Below, piece by piece: positions 23,117 through 35,830 of a DNA stretch of 58,000 nt. Both the position numbers and the translations under genes were made by a program. The stretch spans positions 666,610,352-666,668,351 of the forward strand of contig NC_081412.1 in the NCBI RefSeq assembly GCF_030272615.1. Reading direction: 5' to 3'. The notes under the pieces are model-generated. The model saw only the letters and a program-made list of their open reading frames with translations, was not told where the DNA came from and ran no database searches. Within the stretch, counting starts at the first letter, position 1; the number at the start of each line of letters is the position of its first letter. The stretch comes from Cryptomeria japonica. Lineage: Eukaryota; Streptophyta; Pinopsida; Cupressales; Cupressaceae.

Positions 23117-24053
23117 AAACCATAATAGGGCTTGGATGAGAAACATGATAGGGCACCCGAAGCTCTCCACATGCTAAGCCCAAGAGCGGATATACCCTAT
23201 CTCCTACCCTATCTCATTGAATTCATTCCTACACCAAGTGACTATGAACAAAAGCATAGGTATTTAACAACAATGACATGGTCCACTGACTAGTGATCCT
23301 CCTCTTGATACTCCATCTACAAATGAGAACATCTCTTGTACACATTGCTACTTCAGAATTAAAAGTTGCTTCTTCTAGAACTTTCCATGATTCTTTGCAA
23401 TAGGATTATATGTCTTCTAGATTCACCCCACTAGGACACATTCATATCAAGCATCTTTACTTTTTTGAAAAGTAGACCACATTTCAGATCTAGATGACAC
23501 CATAATGACTTTGATTTCCTCTTGCAAGATATTCCTCCATCATGTATTGCTTCATCGAAGTTCAATTTTGCTTCTTCAAGGGCTCTCAATGATTCTCTAT
23601 ATAGGATTCTTCGTGTCTATGAGATCCACTTCATTGGGAGGCCTACTTAAACATTTCACATCTGTTTGTGGACTCTCACCTTTCAAACATTTCACATCTT
23701 ATAATTGAGCTTCGCTTTGTTTCAAGAATAGTTTAATATTCTCTACTTAACAGGGCCAACCACGTGAAGGTGGAAGCTCATTTGGCCCCTCTCCCCCCCC
23801 CCACCCCCCTAACATCACTCTAAATTCCCCGTTAACATCTAACATTCATTCATTCTTTCATCCATTATTAAAATATAACATTCATTCATTATCACATAAC
23901 ATTCATTAACACATAAAATTCATTAACTTTCATTAAAACGCAACATTCATCAATAATCATCAACACATATCATTCATGAACATTCATTAGCACATAACTA
24001 CATTCATTACACATTAAAATCAGTCATTATCAAATAAGGTAGATTACAATCAT
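23117..24053. other. CACTA interior downstream of the SET/TNPA-like gene, with ACATTCATTA repeats
   Basis: No gene seen. A C-rich run lies at about 23790-23810. From about 23840 to 24020 the motif ACATTCATTA or CATTCATTAACACATAA recurs about eight times, a degenerate short tandem repeat just beyond the stop codon of the gene. Confidence 0.6.
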
Positions 24054-27000
24054 TTATTTTTTTATTTTTATTTTTGAAGCTATGAAAAGACTAAGTGGAA
24101 CATCGGTTTCTTCATCATTTCCCCCATCTGTGGATGTTATGCCCTCTTCTCGTGCTCTTGATGTATGCCTAGTCCTATACAAAGGACGAGGATGCTGAAC
24201 CAAAGGGGGGTCCTCTGCAATAACAAAGAATTGGGTTAAATTCAAAACAATTTTTTATTATTGTTACAAGTATTTCATTAATTTAAAGAACACAACCATT
24301 ACACTCTTTACCTGATGGGGTCACATCATCTACCACATCATTTTGTCTAGCCTCAACCTTGACATGCTGAGCACCCTCTAGATCCTCTGGAGTTGAAATA
24401 CAAAAGGTTACATTAATCAATACACCAATTGCAATTAAATTTGTTTAAAGGAATAACAGTGGTCCTCTTTACCTGATTGGGGAACATCACGTTCCTGATG
24501 TTGTCTACTTGGATCATGCTCCACTTGGTCACCACCGAGTACATGCTCTAAAATATCAACAATAAAGGTTACATTAATTACTACACTAATTTTCAATTTA
24601 AGATGTTTAATTGTATTAATAATTACATAAAAAAAATTGAATAGCAAATGAATACCTCCACTACTAGGATGCACATCCGGACCTTCATGTACAGGTTCTG
24701 TTCCACGATTATCATGCTGCATTGCAATGTCACGCACAGTGTTATTATTGCTTGCTTATTTAAAAAAAATATAGTCACTTTATGTTGAAACTTAACATCA
24801 ACTAGATTATTGGTTAAGTATTCAATTTGAAATAATTTTCATTTAGCTTAATTACCGTTGTGACAGATGCATCAGAATCTCGTGTTTACCCACTCAATTC
24901 TCGTAGCCATTTAGCCACGACTATATAGCCTTGCTGGTAGCCAATTCTCTTGTCATCTTCCGTGGGCGCTCTATTGAATTCAGAGCCCTGCATTTTTGCT
25001 TAGTATTGTGAATTTTGCTTGTATTGTTTGATAAAAAAAAAATTGTTTACAATTTATAAATATTTTGATGTGATACTTAATTTACTGATTCTTACAATTT
25101 GTGCGGTAAGTTTCATATAACCACCAGAGCCGAGTTTGTGTTGCCCATGCTTTTCTTGTCTTGCCTTGGTTGCCTTTAACGTGTCATTCAATCTATGAAA
25201 AGTTTGAAATATGTTAGATTATATAAATATAATGAATAATTAGTACATATTCACATTCTTAATAGTATCACATACCTTCTTCTGGCGTCTGGTGGTGTAT
25301 TTCCTTTTTTCCTTTCAATTCTCTCCTTTGCATCCAAAATCAGGTCCTTCCACTCCCTCTCTGGAATCATGGGGGGACGCTCATAATTTACGTTCTTCTC
25401 TAAATGTGTCCTGTATTGGTCCCTCACATACTTTAGATATGTGCTAGCTTTTTCCAGGATCTTAGTCTTGTCGAATGTGTCATTTCCAAACAACCCTACC
25501 ATACAGTTTGTGAGTTCATCTTTTAACTTTTTTTCTTGGTCATTCCACCTTTAAAGCAAAAACATACTTGTTAGATTTAGAAAGAAATTGAAGCTACCTT
25601 TGATATAGTTCAAGAAATGGATAAAAGGAAAACTATTCTAGCAATGATATGAAATCAAAATAGTGGATAAGGGTTAGTTCACGTATGATGTTCCACCTTT
25701 TACGTATGGTGGGCCCAAATATCTGCAATGAAATGTCATTAAGATTTTTATAAAAAATATCATTTCCTGCAAAAAAAACATGGGATCATTAGTCCAAAAT
25801 GAGTGATCAGTAAGTAAATTACAATTAGACTATATAAAATTATATTTTTAAAGTACCTGGAGCCTTCTGTATCTTCAAGGGAATCAATTCTTCGTCGCTC
25901 ACCACCAATGTGGCCTGCAACGTTCCCGTACTAGCAATACGGGAAGATCCAGGAAATGATGGTATGTTATCAGCAGTACTCGCCTCTGGCGCATCCTCAT
26001 GTGCATCTCCTGCCATAGTAAATGAATCCACTATGAAATGCCTCCAAGAAAGAACACTTCAAGGGTAATAAACACATAACGAAAGAGAGAGAAAAAGAGG
26101 GATCTACCACCAGTGGGCGGGTCAACACGAGCCGATGCAATACACGATGTCTGCATGCTACGTGTTGTTGACATTGCAGTCGGCAATATAGTTGGGCTCG
26201 ACCTCAGACCCATGTCAGCACCTGAAGAGTAATACATTAAATATGTAAAACATTAAAAAAGCAAGTTCACAAGTCCAAAGGAGTGGTTTTAATATATAGA
26301 ACATGGTCATCACCTGAACTACTCGCAATACCCTGATCATCGCCACCAGGATGATGAGGCCCTATAAATTTCTGTAAAAACAACACATACATATTTTAGT
26401 TAATGACATAAAAGAGATAAAAATATAAACCATTATTGAACTTTTGTTATGATTAAAGCTTTCATTACTGCTTACTTGTAAGTTTTCCATTGTCGTCAAC
26501 AATAGTTGCACCCTCTTTGTTATCTCATCAGTCTAAGGACTTATGGTTGCCAAATCAAGAATCTCTTGCCTAATTTTTCTAATATTCTTTTGTACAAATT
26601 GCATAGGGTTTGCGTTAAGTGCGATGTCATCAGCACATAACACTGTCGAGTGCCCCACATCCCTATGGAGGTGCCGAGGTACTGCAGGTTCCTTTCCCTT
26701 ATCCCGAACATCCATCTGTGACAAGAATATAATTAACACTATCAAAATTACTTCAAAACACTCAAGAAAAGATCATAATGTAACAGTTTGATTCTATCTA
26801 ATTTGTACAATTACAATGAGGTTCACCTGCTCCGTAGAAGTGTTGGGACCTACATCCCTATCTGTGCTATGTGGTGGATCCATGTGGCCCTGTGACAAAG
26901 AAAAAATATAAAAACGTTAGTGAAATGAAACCAATAGACTTTGCAAAAAAACTTAATAATATAATGGTTTATTGGATTCATTAATTGGAAGTTGGCTTAA

Positions 27001-28087
27001 ATGGTATATATATAGTACGTACCACCCCCATGATAGTAACTTTGTTTATATCTATACGATTCAAATTGTAATTGATTAGGAACTCTTCCCCTACACTTAT
27101 TGTTTTTATCGCACATACAAACACACAATTTCCCTCACGTGCCTCAAATATGCAATTGGGTTGCTTATTAGTTGACCCAGGTCGTGTACTATTTATAAAA
27201 CCTACAATATTCCCTGTTGCTTTTGGCCTTCCATCAATGTATACAGCGGCTCGTTTACTTTGATCATTATCTTTTTGTTGTATATAATTGGCTGACAATG
27301 CATACCTACGCATACTTTTTTTATATCGAACAATCTGCATCCAATCATTATAATTGTAACAAGGTCCAACAAACTCCATCAATTCAGCAACTTTGTTGTA
27401 ACAAACCTTTATGCTGTCCATGGAAAATAGGCCCAAACCATGTAACGACGAAGGTGCTATGCGATATATCCTCTCATTAACACAAAAATCAGTGTTTATT
27501 GGAGGAAGTTCCTTGGGTACACATTGTTTCAGTAGATGTTTGTACCTCAAGGGCACCTCAATGTCGCCTTTGGTCTCATCATCATAAGAACATGACCCCC
27601 CTTGAGCAAGAAAAAATTCCATGCGTTTATTGAGTTTTCTTCTAATCTTTTGACCTCTAGTTGATCTCCCTATTTGAGATCTACTACATGTCTCACTTTC
27701 CTCTTCTATCCCTGCATTTCCCTCACTCGAGGAAGACACATTTGACAAATACCTATTTGGTGATACCCGTGTACCATCAAATGAGAGAGTTAGTTGGTAA
27801 TGAGAGAGATATTTTGCAAATAAGGGTAATATTGATGAAGAAGTTGGCCATAAAGTTGATGTTGAGATTAAAATTTGAGTAAGTCCAACTAGGGCCTCAA
27901 GTGTTGATAACTGTATTAGATTTGCTACTAATGTTGATGTTTGAAAAATTGAGGAAGTTTGTTTTTCTTGTAATTTTTAAAAAATATATTATTTCTATAA
28001 GGTGTATTGACTTATACCTGTCAATCCATGAGACTGTGCAGGATCCTTGTCAAAGGGGTTCAGGTTCCTACACCAACAATTGAGCAT
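24054..28087 (-). pseudogene. CACTA second gene: SET domain fused by splicing to a TNPA/Transposase_24-like protein, 15 exons
   Basis: Exons, all GT/AG and all in phase: 28087-28018, 27966-27023, 26889-26827, 26715-26476, 26371-26314, 26221-26108, 26030-25857, 25722-25704, 25548-25276, 25192-25096, 24987-24856, 24716-24656, 24547-24473, 24386-24312 and 24214-24054; 2556 nt, 851 codons. Exon 2 encodes a SET domain (about residues 188-332): HGLGLFS, ELMEFVG, NIVGFINS, PNC and GEEFLINY, the cofactor- and substrate-site motifs of lysine methyltransferases. The usual NHxC is changed after FIN. Exons 9-10 (WNDQEKKLKDEL; QEKHGQHKLGSGGY) resemble TNPA/Transposase_24, the DNA-binding partner of CACTA transposases. 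Two nonsense codons, TAG (26533-26535) and TAA (24886-24888), fit C-to-T decay. The 19-nt exon 8 is the weakest call. Two separate genes remain possible, but phases favour one. Confidence 0.75.
26981..27966 (-). other. SET domain exon
   Basis: The open frame runs from the acceptor at 27966 past the donor GTACGT (27022) to a stop at 26981, over 320 codons without interruption. It is the longest intact frame of the CACTA element. The N-terminal part (Ser/Thr/Leu-rich, then Arg/Lys-rich around 27640) is unrecognised; the SET core lies at about 27040-27470. If intron 2 is retained, the protein ends 14 codons after the donor, giving a possible short SET-only product. Confidence 0.8.
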
Positions 28088-28526
28088 CATAAGCATTACA
28101 TTTGTAATTTGATAAACAATAAATACTGCAGTATCATAAGCATTATAAGCATCACATATGTATCATCATATATGTAATTGAGCATCATAAGAATCACATA
28201 TGTATAATCATAAACATGTAATCCATCACATACGTATCATAAATCACCATCCATCACATAGCTAATAAGTAGTCCACATTCCATAAATAAACACAAAGTT
28301 CAAAAAATGTCACATGTATCATCATAAGCATGTAATCCATCACATGTGTATTTTAAATCACCATCTATCACATAGCTAGAGGTGCATCATGAATTAATTA
28401 AGTAATGGCATTAGAATTCAAAACATATGAATTATTTATGTAACCATATAAGTCAAATCAATTTCTATCAAGATATCAATATTAAATAGATAATATAATA
28501 ATCGCATCTCATACATTTCATTCATG
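28088..28526. repeat. Spacer with degenerate CATCATAAGCAT / TCCATCACAT repeats
   Basis: Between transposase stop and the ATG of the SET/TNPA-like gene. Phrases like 'catcataagcatgtaatcc' and 'atccatcacatacgtatcat' recur about every 30-100 bases (28085-28380). No gene. The promoter of the SET/TNPA-like gene should lie here. Confidence 0.65.
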
Positions 28527-28551
28527 TCATTGATCTTCTTCTTCATCCAAC

Positions 28552-28648
<97 letters not shown>

Positions 28649-31600
28649 CCTCCTCCTCCTCCTCCTCGTCATCGTCATTGTGTTCGTCATCATCATCATC
28701 ATCACCATCACCATCACCATCACCATCACCATCACCATCACCATCACCATCACCATCACCATCACCATCACCATCACCATCACCATCACCATCACCATCA
28801 TCATCAGCAACAACACCATCATCATCATCAACTTCTTCTTCGTGTACATTTCCGTTAGGAACATCATCGAGTAACTGTCAATCGTGATCATCTATATCAT
28901 CTTCTACTTCTTCGGTATCTTCTTCTTCCATCACATTATACATTATCGGCCTTCCTCTTGGATCATGTCTAACAACAAATGACCAACCCAGTTTATGTGG
29001 AACCTCTGAGTAAAATACTTGCTCACATTGACTTGGAAGAACATAGGGCTCATCCCCAACTCGTTCAAACGACCTTGTATTAACCATTGTAAATCCATTA
29101 TCATGTTCGATAACAGTTCTATCAGGATCATTTATATTCAGTCGTAGCCTATACCATTTGACGACAAACAAAACTAATTTGAAGGAATTAAAGTCACACT
29201 CAAGTATATCATCCAAAATGCCATAGTATCAATTTTGAGACACTTGAGGATGTATGTCGTTTCTAGATGAAATATTGGTCACCTCAAAGACTGCAGTTAT
29301 CCTAGAATCACAATTTTTCTTCGTGTCATCCAACTGTTTGATGTGAAATTTATGACCATTGCAGCACATAGCCTTGTGGTGTTTGACCTGCAATATGTCT
29401 AACATATTAAAATTATTGCATCATGAGTTGATAAACATACGGGTGATTAATAAAATTATACGTACCTGTTGATCTCTTAAACCATATGCTAAATCAATTT
29501 CCTTTTGTGTAACATTGGAATCTCCATTACGATGAGCTTCTTTAACCAATGAAGCGACACCATCCCATGTTAATGTGCGACCAGAATGTTGACATCGTTC
29601 AATCCACACCGTCATCCAATCAAGATTGTTTGCAATATACAAATGTAGCGCATCCCACTCCCGACCAACTGTACAGATAATTAATAGACCACTTACAACT
29701 GATTTATTTAGAAGATGAAGAATTAATTTACTACAATAACATCTTATAATTACCTCTCACTTTCTTCAATCTACCTTTCCCCATCAAGTGCTCCCCTTCT
29801 AATTTATTAATGGGGTTAGGATCCCAAATGCGATCTACGTGGATTTTTGCTGCAAACTTAGGAAGATATTCAGTAATGTACACCATAGTTTGGTATACCA
29901 TATATCCCTCCACCATAGAACCCTCAGGATGTGCTCTTTGTAGAACCAAAGCCTTCAAAAATTTCAAGTGCCTCTCAACCATCCACATTGACCTAGTGTG
30001 TACAGGTCCCTACAATTCGATCTCCTCAACTTGGTGTATGAGGTAGGGTTCTTGTGCATTGAAAAAAGTTGAAGGTAGACACTTTTGCATTTCACACATT
30101 AGATGAGGGATTTTTCTCTTCCAATATTTTATATCTTCCTTGTGGATTTCTTTAGATGACAACCACCTAATTAAAGAGATTGAAGACGCAAAAATATATA
30201 AACGAGACTTTACAAAATAATATACAAATATATTGCATAACAAGTAAAACAAATGGCAAATATAATGTCTATACAACAAATTGAACAAACATCACTACTT
30301 ACCTCATGTATTTTCCAAGATCATATATGACTTGCTTGATATTATTGTCGAAGTGGTCTGGGAGAGATAGAGGTAGAATGTACTGCAACAATTATAAAAT
30401 GATCTTTTCATTGTTTTCTAACATAATACAATGAAAAGTACATGCACAGTATACAAATATATAGTAAATACACAAGAACGCGAATTACCTTAATGAAGGT
30501 ATGCCAATCATGCGTTTTCATCGCTGGCCCAAATTCACTCTTCTTTGATATGAGATTGTTTATGTTCGCAGCAAATCCTGTGGGAAATCGAATTTTTCAT
30601 ATGACTTCTTTTATAGAATTGCTTTGCTGCTCTGTTAATAACCAAGGAAGGGCACTTATATTAATCTGATCTCCATTGCTATTTGATTGAATGACATTTT
30701 TCATTGCATGATTGGATTCCACAATGTCACTACAAATTTTGACAATTTTTTCTTTGTCACGCCTTCCATCCAATATTTTCCATAATGTCTCTGTTATATT
30801 CTTTCCAATATGCATTGTATCAAACAAATGCACAATTTGTAGCTTCTCATAGTAAGGCAACCTACTAAATTGTCTGGGATAACTTTTTAGTCCCTTTGGA
30901 AGGTGGCCACCCATGCCTTGACGACCTTCAGTATCATCAATTACATCATCAGTAAACAAAACACGATAGAAAAATTCAAATTCCAAACATAAACCATTAG
31001 ATGGAATGACATTACCTTGACGATTAATTCTATTATATTCCAACTTCCATAAATGAGGAGTCATTCTTCGTGGCTTTGATGTAGTCTCTTCTTTCCCATT
31101 GAAAAGATGTTTTTCAGTATTCCAGTACTTATGATTTTTGTGAAGGAAGTGCCTATACTCATCAAACACCTGCTTTCCTAAATTTTTTGAATGATGAGAT
31201 TTCATCTTTGGACCACAAACTAGACATGCAAATTTTCCCTTTGTTTGAAGACCTACAAGATAATGTATAATTCTATTAAATCTCTTAATTTTTATAATTA
31301 TAATTATCATGCGCAACTTGAACACTATAACATACCACAAAAATGTGTTAGCCCTGGGGCATCATGTATTGTCCATACAAGCATTGCATGGAATTGAAAT
31401 TGTCTGTGTCCTATTGGTCTAGAGATGTCATACATGGTCACACCATTCCATAAGTCCAGCAACTCGTCGATAAGAGGCTCAATATATACATTCATATCTT
31501 TAACTTGGTACTTGCCTAGTGGAATGAACAAAAACATTACATAATTATTATGATCATTTTACTGCAATATTTATAATTAAATGTAGATGACTATTAAATG

Positions 31601-32937
31601 ATAAAATACCTGGAACAATCATTGCCAACATTATGTGCTCCCTCTTTATTGACATCTATGGAGGAATATTATTGTTGATAACAAAAATAGGCCACACCAA
31701 GTAAACAGATCTCAACTCTCCAAATGGATTGACACCGTCCGCTGCCAATGAAAGCCTAAGATTACGAGGTTCTTCTTTAAAGTGTGGCCACTTTTCCTCT
31801 ATGTCCATAAATGCTGAACCATCCGTAGGCATTCGAATAATTTCATCTCGACTTCTATTGCGTGCATGGTAATCCATAAATTGTGCCAAGCTAGTGCACC
31901 TGAATAATCGTTGCATACGTGGAATAATGGGAATATAACGAAGAACCTTGCGAGGCACCTTTTTTGTTATTTGATCTGTTCGATATCTATTGATATGACA
32001 TTCATGGCATTCTGTTCCAAATTCATGTTGTTTATGATATATAATATGATCATTGGGACAAGCATCTATTGTTTGATACTCCATTCCAATATCTTTCATA
32101 ATGGAAGATAATTCTCGGTATGAGTGAGGTAGAATATTTGATGGTGGTAAGAAAAACTCACCTATCAATCTACAACAAAAAAAAAAGTTTGAGGTGTTAA
32201 TATAAAGAATATTAATGGTACATGATTCACCATTTATTAACTGTAATGACATGTATGACACACCTTAACATACGAGAGATTGTTATGTTGGATAAACCAT
32301 TCATAACCTTCAAGTTCACCAACAATAATACAACAAAGAGAAGAGTTGTTTGGGAGCCTTTGTAAAGGGGTTCATATGCCTTCTCAAGAAGAGGTAAATC
32401 ATGAACATCAAGGTCATCCTGATCATCATGATCAGCTGTGCCAGTACTATATGTGTCATGGATCAATGTATTTGTACCATCATCTTCAATTGTGTTTTCT
32501 GGTGCATGATCGTCATCTTCCATGGGATCATTATCTTTAGCTTCGATATTCACACCTCCATGTTCCTCCACTTCCAAAACCATATTCTCAAGGTTTTGTT
32601 GATCCATACCATGTGCTCTAGGGTGCTCCACCTATATAAAATTGATATACATAAATAAACCGTGATCATGATCTCATTATCAAGTGATTTCTTATGTATA
32701 TAAATTGTTAAAACGATATAATGAACAACTCACCAGTGGATGATAATCATGTCCCCCTTCAATGTGACCATGCTGCCTACAATGTTTCTTAGCTGTTTTG
32801 ATTAGAAGTCTTCTAGTCTTTAAGCCCTTACAAATTTTGCAGGGACAATAACATTTCCCATCACCTTTTCTTTTCAAGTTAGACCATAATCTAGCAATTG
32901 TCTCCTTATTTTGTTCTTCGCTGATATTATCTGACAT
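28527..32937 (-). pseudogene. CACTA transposase, TNP2 (Transposase_21) type, 9 exons
   Basis: Exons in phase with GT/AG borders: 32937-32734, 32631-32264, 32169-31610, 31515-31336, 31252-30489, 30382-30303, 30166-29754, 29668-29466 and 29387-28527; about 1210 codons. Start MSDNISEEQNK with CPCKICKG (Zn-finger-like). Transposase_21 core spans about 32110-30700: YRTDQ, EEKWPHFKEEPRNLRLSLA, ADGVNPFG, FQFHAMLVWTIHDAPG. Then DUF4218 (about 30540-29760: KTHDWHTF, RSMWMVERHLK), and a DUF4216-like region (about 29130-28960: VLFVVKWYRL). It catalyses cut-and-paste at the CACTA ends. Five nonsense codons (31656-31658 TAG, 30597-30599 TGA, 30010-30012 TAG, 29229-29231 TGA, 28878-28880 TGA) all fit single C-to-T or G-to-A changes; there is no frameshift. 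The tail is poly-Asp/Gly-Asp from a microsatellite. Confidence 0.9.
28551..28804. repeat. (ATC)n and (CATCAC)n microsatellite in the transposase tail
   Basis: About 30 ATC units (28551-28646), a short CTC run, then about 17 CATCAC units (about 28700-28800). In the transposase frame (minus strand) they read as poly-Asp and Gly-Asp repeats. The poly-Ile, poly-Met and Ser-Pro frames in this stretch are shadows. Confidence 0.95.
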
Positions 32938-33848
32938 GGTCTTTCTTCACAGGCAAAAAAATTAGGCTATGGAAACTTCAGTGCAAAAGCTTCACAAAAA
33001 TTGCAAATCAAACCAAAACCATTGAACTTAATAGAGAACGTATTTAATGTAGCTGATTGTGTGAATTTCTGAGCATTGTGTCTGCAAATTCTTACTAAAA
33101 TTTTGCCTGTTGCAGACTTTCTGAGAGACATTTTTGAGTATTCTAAGCAAAGCATTTATTTAAACATACACTTATTCATCCACATTGCAGGGATAACAAT
33201 ACAAGGCTCACATATTGGTCTAAGAGGATGCCATGGTCTCACAAAGTAACCAAGAACCATATGAAATGATGGCCATCTTGAATCCACACACAACTAGGGA
33301 GGATCCATACGATTATGTATGACTTCCCCCTTGTTTGTTTAATGGGATTAGCCAGCTCCAAGACATAGCTGTCAATAATCACTAAGAATGTACAAGTGGA
33401 TCGTAGCTACCCATACAACAAACACTTACCCCTATCCTCAAATTTTCCCAATGTTTGATTCCTTATATACACTCATCCAAGGTTATCTATGTCGATCTTG
33501 GTGAGGAATCACATCACAACAAAGAAGCCAACATTTAAAAATAGCAAGAGTTTCACTAAACTACCAAAGATCATAAATATTGAAAGAAAGAAAAAATAGT
33601 AACAATAATAAGTCAAATAAATGTGTTCAATTCCAATAGCAAATCAAACATAGCCACAATAACTACACAATAGAGAAAACTCACAATAGTGATTAAACTA
33701 ATTCAAACAAGATAAAATAAAATTGTTGGCCAATGCAACAAAGATGAGAGATCATCAATAATTGAAGGAAACTTCACAATCCTTAAAAGTGCACATTACA
33801 TAACTATACGACTAGAAATTGTGGCTAAATAGAGTGAAGATTCATCAT
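32938..33848. other. Upstream region of the transposase gene
   Basis: A/T-rich, no gene. It should contain the transposase promoter, but no convincing TATA box can be singled out. Confidence 0.4.
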
Positions 33849-34080
33849 GACTCCAATAATAGTCCCTCATGTGTGCATTTGTCGCATGAACACAAAAACT
33901 CCCACACAACATGGCCATGTACCTAATGGAGAAGACATGCCTAAGCTACATGCCCAAAAAACATGACTATAATAATAGTCCCTCATGCATGCATTTGTGG
34001 CCTGCACACTACAAATCCTAACATATCATGGCAATACACCTCATATAGAAGACACACCTAGGGCCACATTGCACATAGCA
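33849..34080. repeat. Diverged ~116-bp tandem duplication
   Basis: 'gactccaataatagtccctc' at 33849 recurs as 'gactataataatagtccctc' at 33965, with similar 'catgcatttgt' and 'acatggc' blocks following in both. Copy 2 fades out near 34080. Confidence 0.6.
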
Positions 34081-35270
34081 ACGTCTCTCACAAAGAAGAC
34101 ATGCATAGGGCACATGCCACATAGCAATGTGTCTTATGGAAAAATGTGCATGCATGTCACACACCAAAGCTATATGTATACATCATGAGGCACATTCAAA
34201 TGTTATCAAACACAACCTATTGTATCTAACATGAGTTCCTCTCTACATGTGTGCAAATCTTCCAACACTAATCACCACTAAGAAGGACTAATATAAAATG
34301 CATCTTCAAATATTTGTGTGTGTGTGTGTGGAATTGTGTCTTTGAACCCAAATCGCTACCATCAACAACATGTAACCATCACCTACACTATATCAAAACA
34401 TAAGTATGGTGTGACATCATATCTATTTGCATAATGTCAAAACACATGTAAACATGAAAATCATCATAGCATGACAAAAATCAATCTCCACGTGTTGGAA
34501 CAAAGATATAAATAAGATAATAGGGTAAGAGGAAACCCGTACCAAGAACCACATACCAACTATCGGCAATGCCATCAAGATAAATGTAGGATAGGATACC
34601 ACTATGAGCCATCCAATGGTCCATTCTATGAGGAGAACTAGGGGATACTATCTTTGAAAGGTGTGGTCAATAGAGATAATCCCTACTAATGCCACAATAT
34701 GTCACCATAGCTTCTTGAGTTTTCCATTCTTCTACTTAACACCACATTTATTGAGTTCCTCAACAACGAGGTTGGTTCTCAATAGGATGCACAAACATGT
34801 AAACACACAAGCATGGTTTCATCATACTTGTATTGTATCATACTTGTACAACAATACAAATTCATTTTTCTAGTTAATTACTTAGTGTAAAAATAACTTC
34901 ATTACATAACATAGGGTAATAATCACCATAAGTTTTCAAATAAACTGCCCAAACATCAATTGGAGTTACCCTTTCTAAGGTACAAACATAATTTATTTAT
35001 AACTTCAAAATTAAAATAATCACAATACATCCAAATAAGTTCAATAGTGCATGGAAATAGACAACATGATCCATAATTAAACCCATAAATTACCCTAATT
35101 GGATATGCTAATAAAATGGTGTCTCAAATAATAGAGATTATGTTGGACCTATAATAGAGATCTGGACTTTGTTTCATCATACACAAGCATGGTTTCATCA
35201 TACTTGTATCCAAATACACCATCCATAGATAGGTACTCAGTACCACAATCTCATGGGTACCCTTTTAGCT
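34081..35270. other. Gene-free CACTA interior
   Basis: A/T-rich, with a short (GT)n at about 34315-34330 and a repeated phrase 'catggtttcatcatacttgta' (34812 and 35188). No coding signal seen. Confidence 0.5.
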
Positions 35271-35830
35271 AAATTTACCCTATATTTAGGTGAATCTACC
35301 CTTGTATCATTCCTTGATCTAGTATGTCATTCCACCAATCAATAATTTTTCCATATTCTTGGGAGAATACACTATCCCTTAGGTGAATATGCCATATCCT
35401 TAAATGAATCCTCCTTGTCATCATCCTAAGTCCTCTTTTTGTTAAGTCTTATCCTTCATCTTTTGGAAAATCCACCTATCCTTATGTGAATCTACTTTCT
35501 CTTAGGTGAATCTATTTCACATAAATCATTTATCTTATCCATCTTTCTTACGCAAATGGTGAATTTTTCCTATCCTTAGATGACTACACTCCCATTTAGG
35601 TGAATCTATCTAGTTTTAGTCTCCTTCCATTATTTTGTCCAAATTTGTATCCTCTAGTTTACATGAATCTACTTGTTCTTAGGAAAATCAACCCTATCAT
35701 TCTAAGGAAAATTCACCTTGTCATCATCCTTAATCATCTACCTTTCAAGTGTATAGTCCATCCATCCTTGGGAGAACCTAACATATTATTGGGAAAATCC
35801 ACTTCCTCTTAGGTGAATCCACCTTTTCCA
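35270..35830. repeat. Degenerate repeats of TTAGGTGAATCTA
   Basis: At least ten imperfect copies of 'ctTAGGTGAATctac' or 'TTGGGAaAATcCAC' spaced irregularly (for example about 35287, 35378, 35503, 35598, 35684, 35810). A decayed minisatellite. No gene. Confidence 0.7.

Noticed and set aside
28436-28891. Poly-Met, poly-Ile and Ser-Pro reading frames over the ATC/CATCAC repeat
   Set aside because: Shadow frames of a microsatellite; the biologically meaningful frame is the Asp/Gly-Asp tail of the minus-strand transposase.
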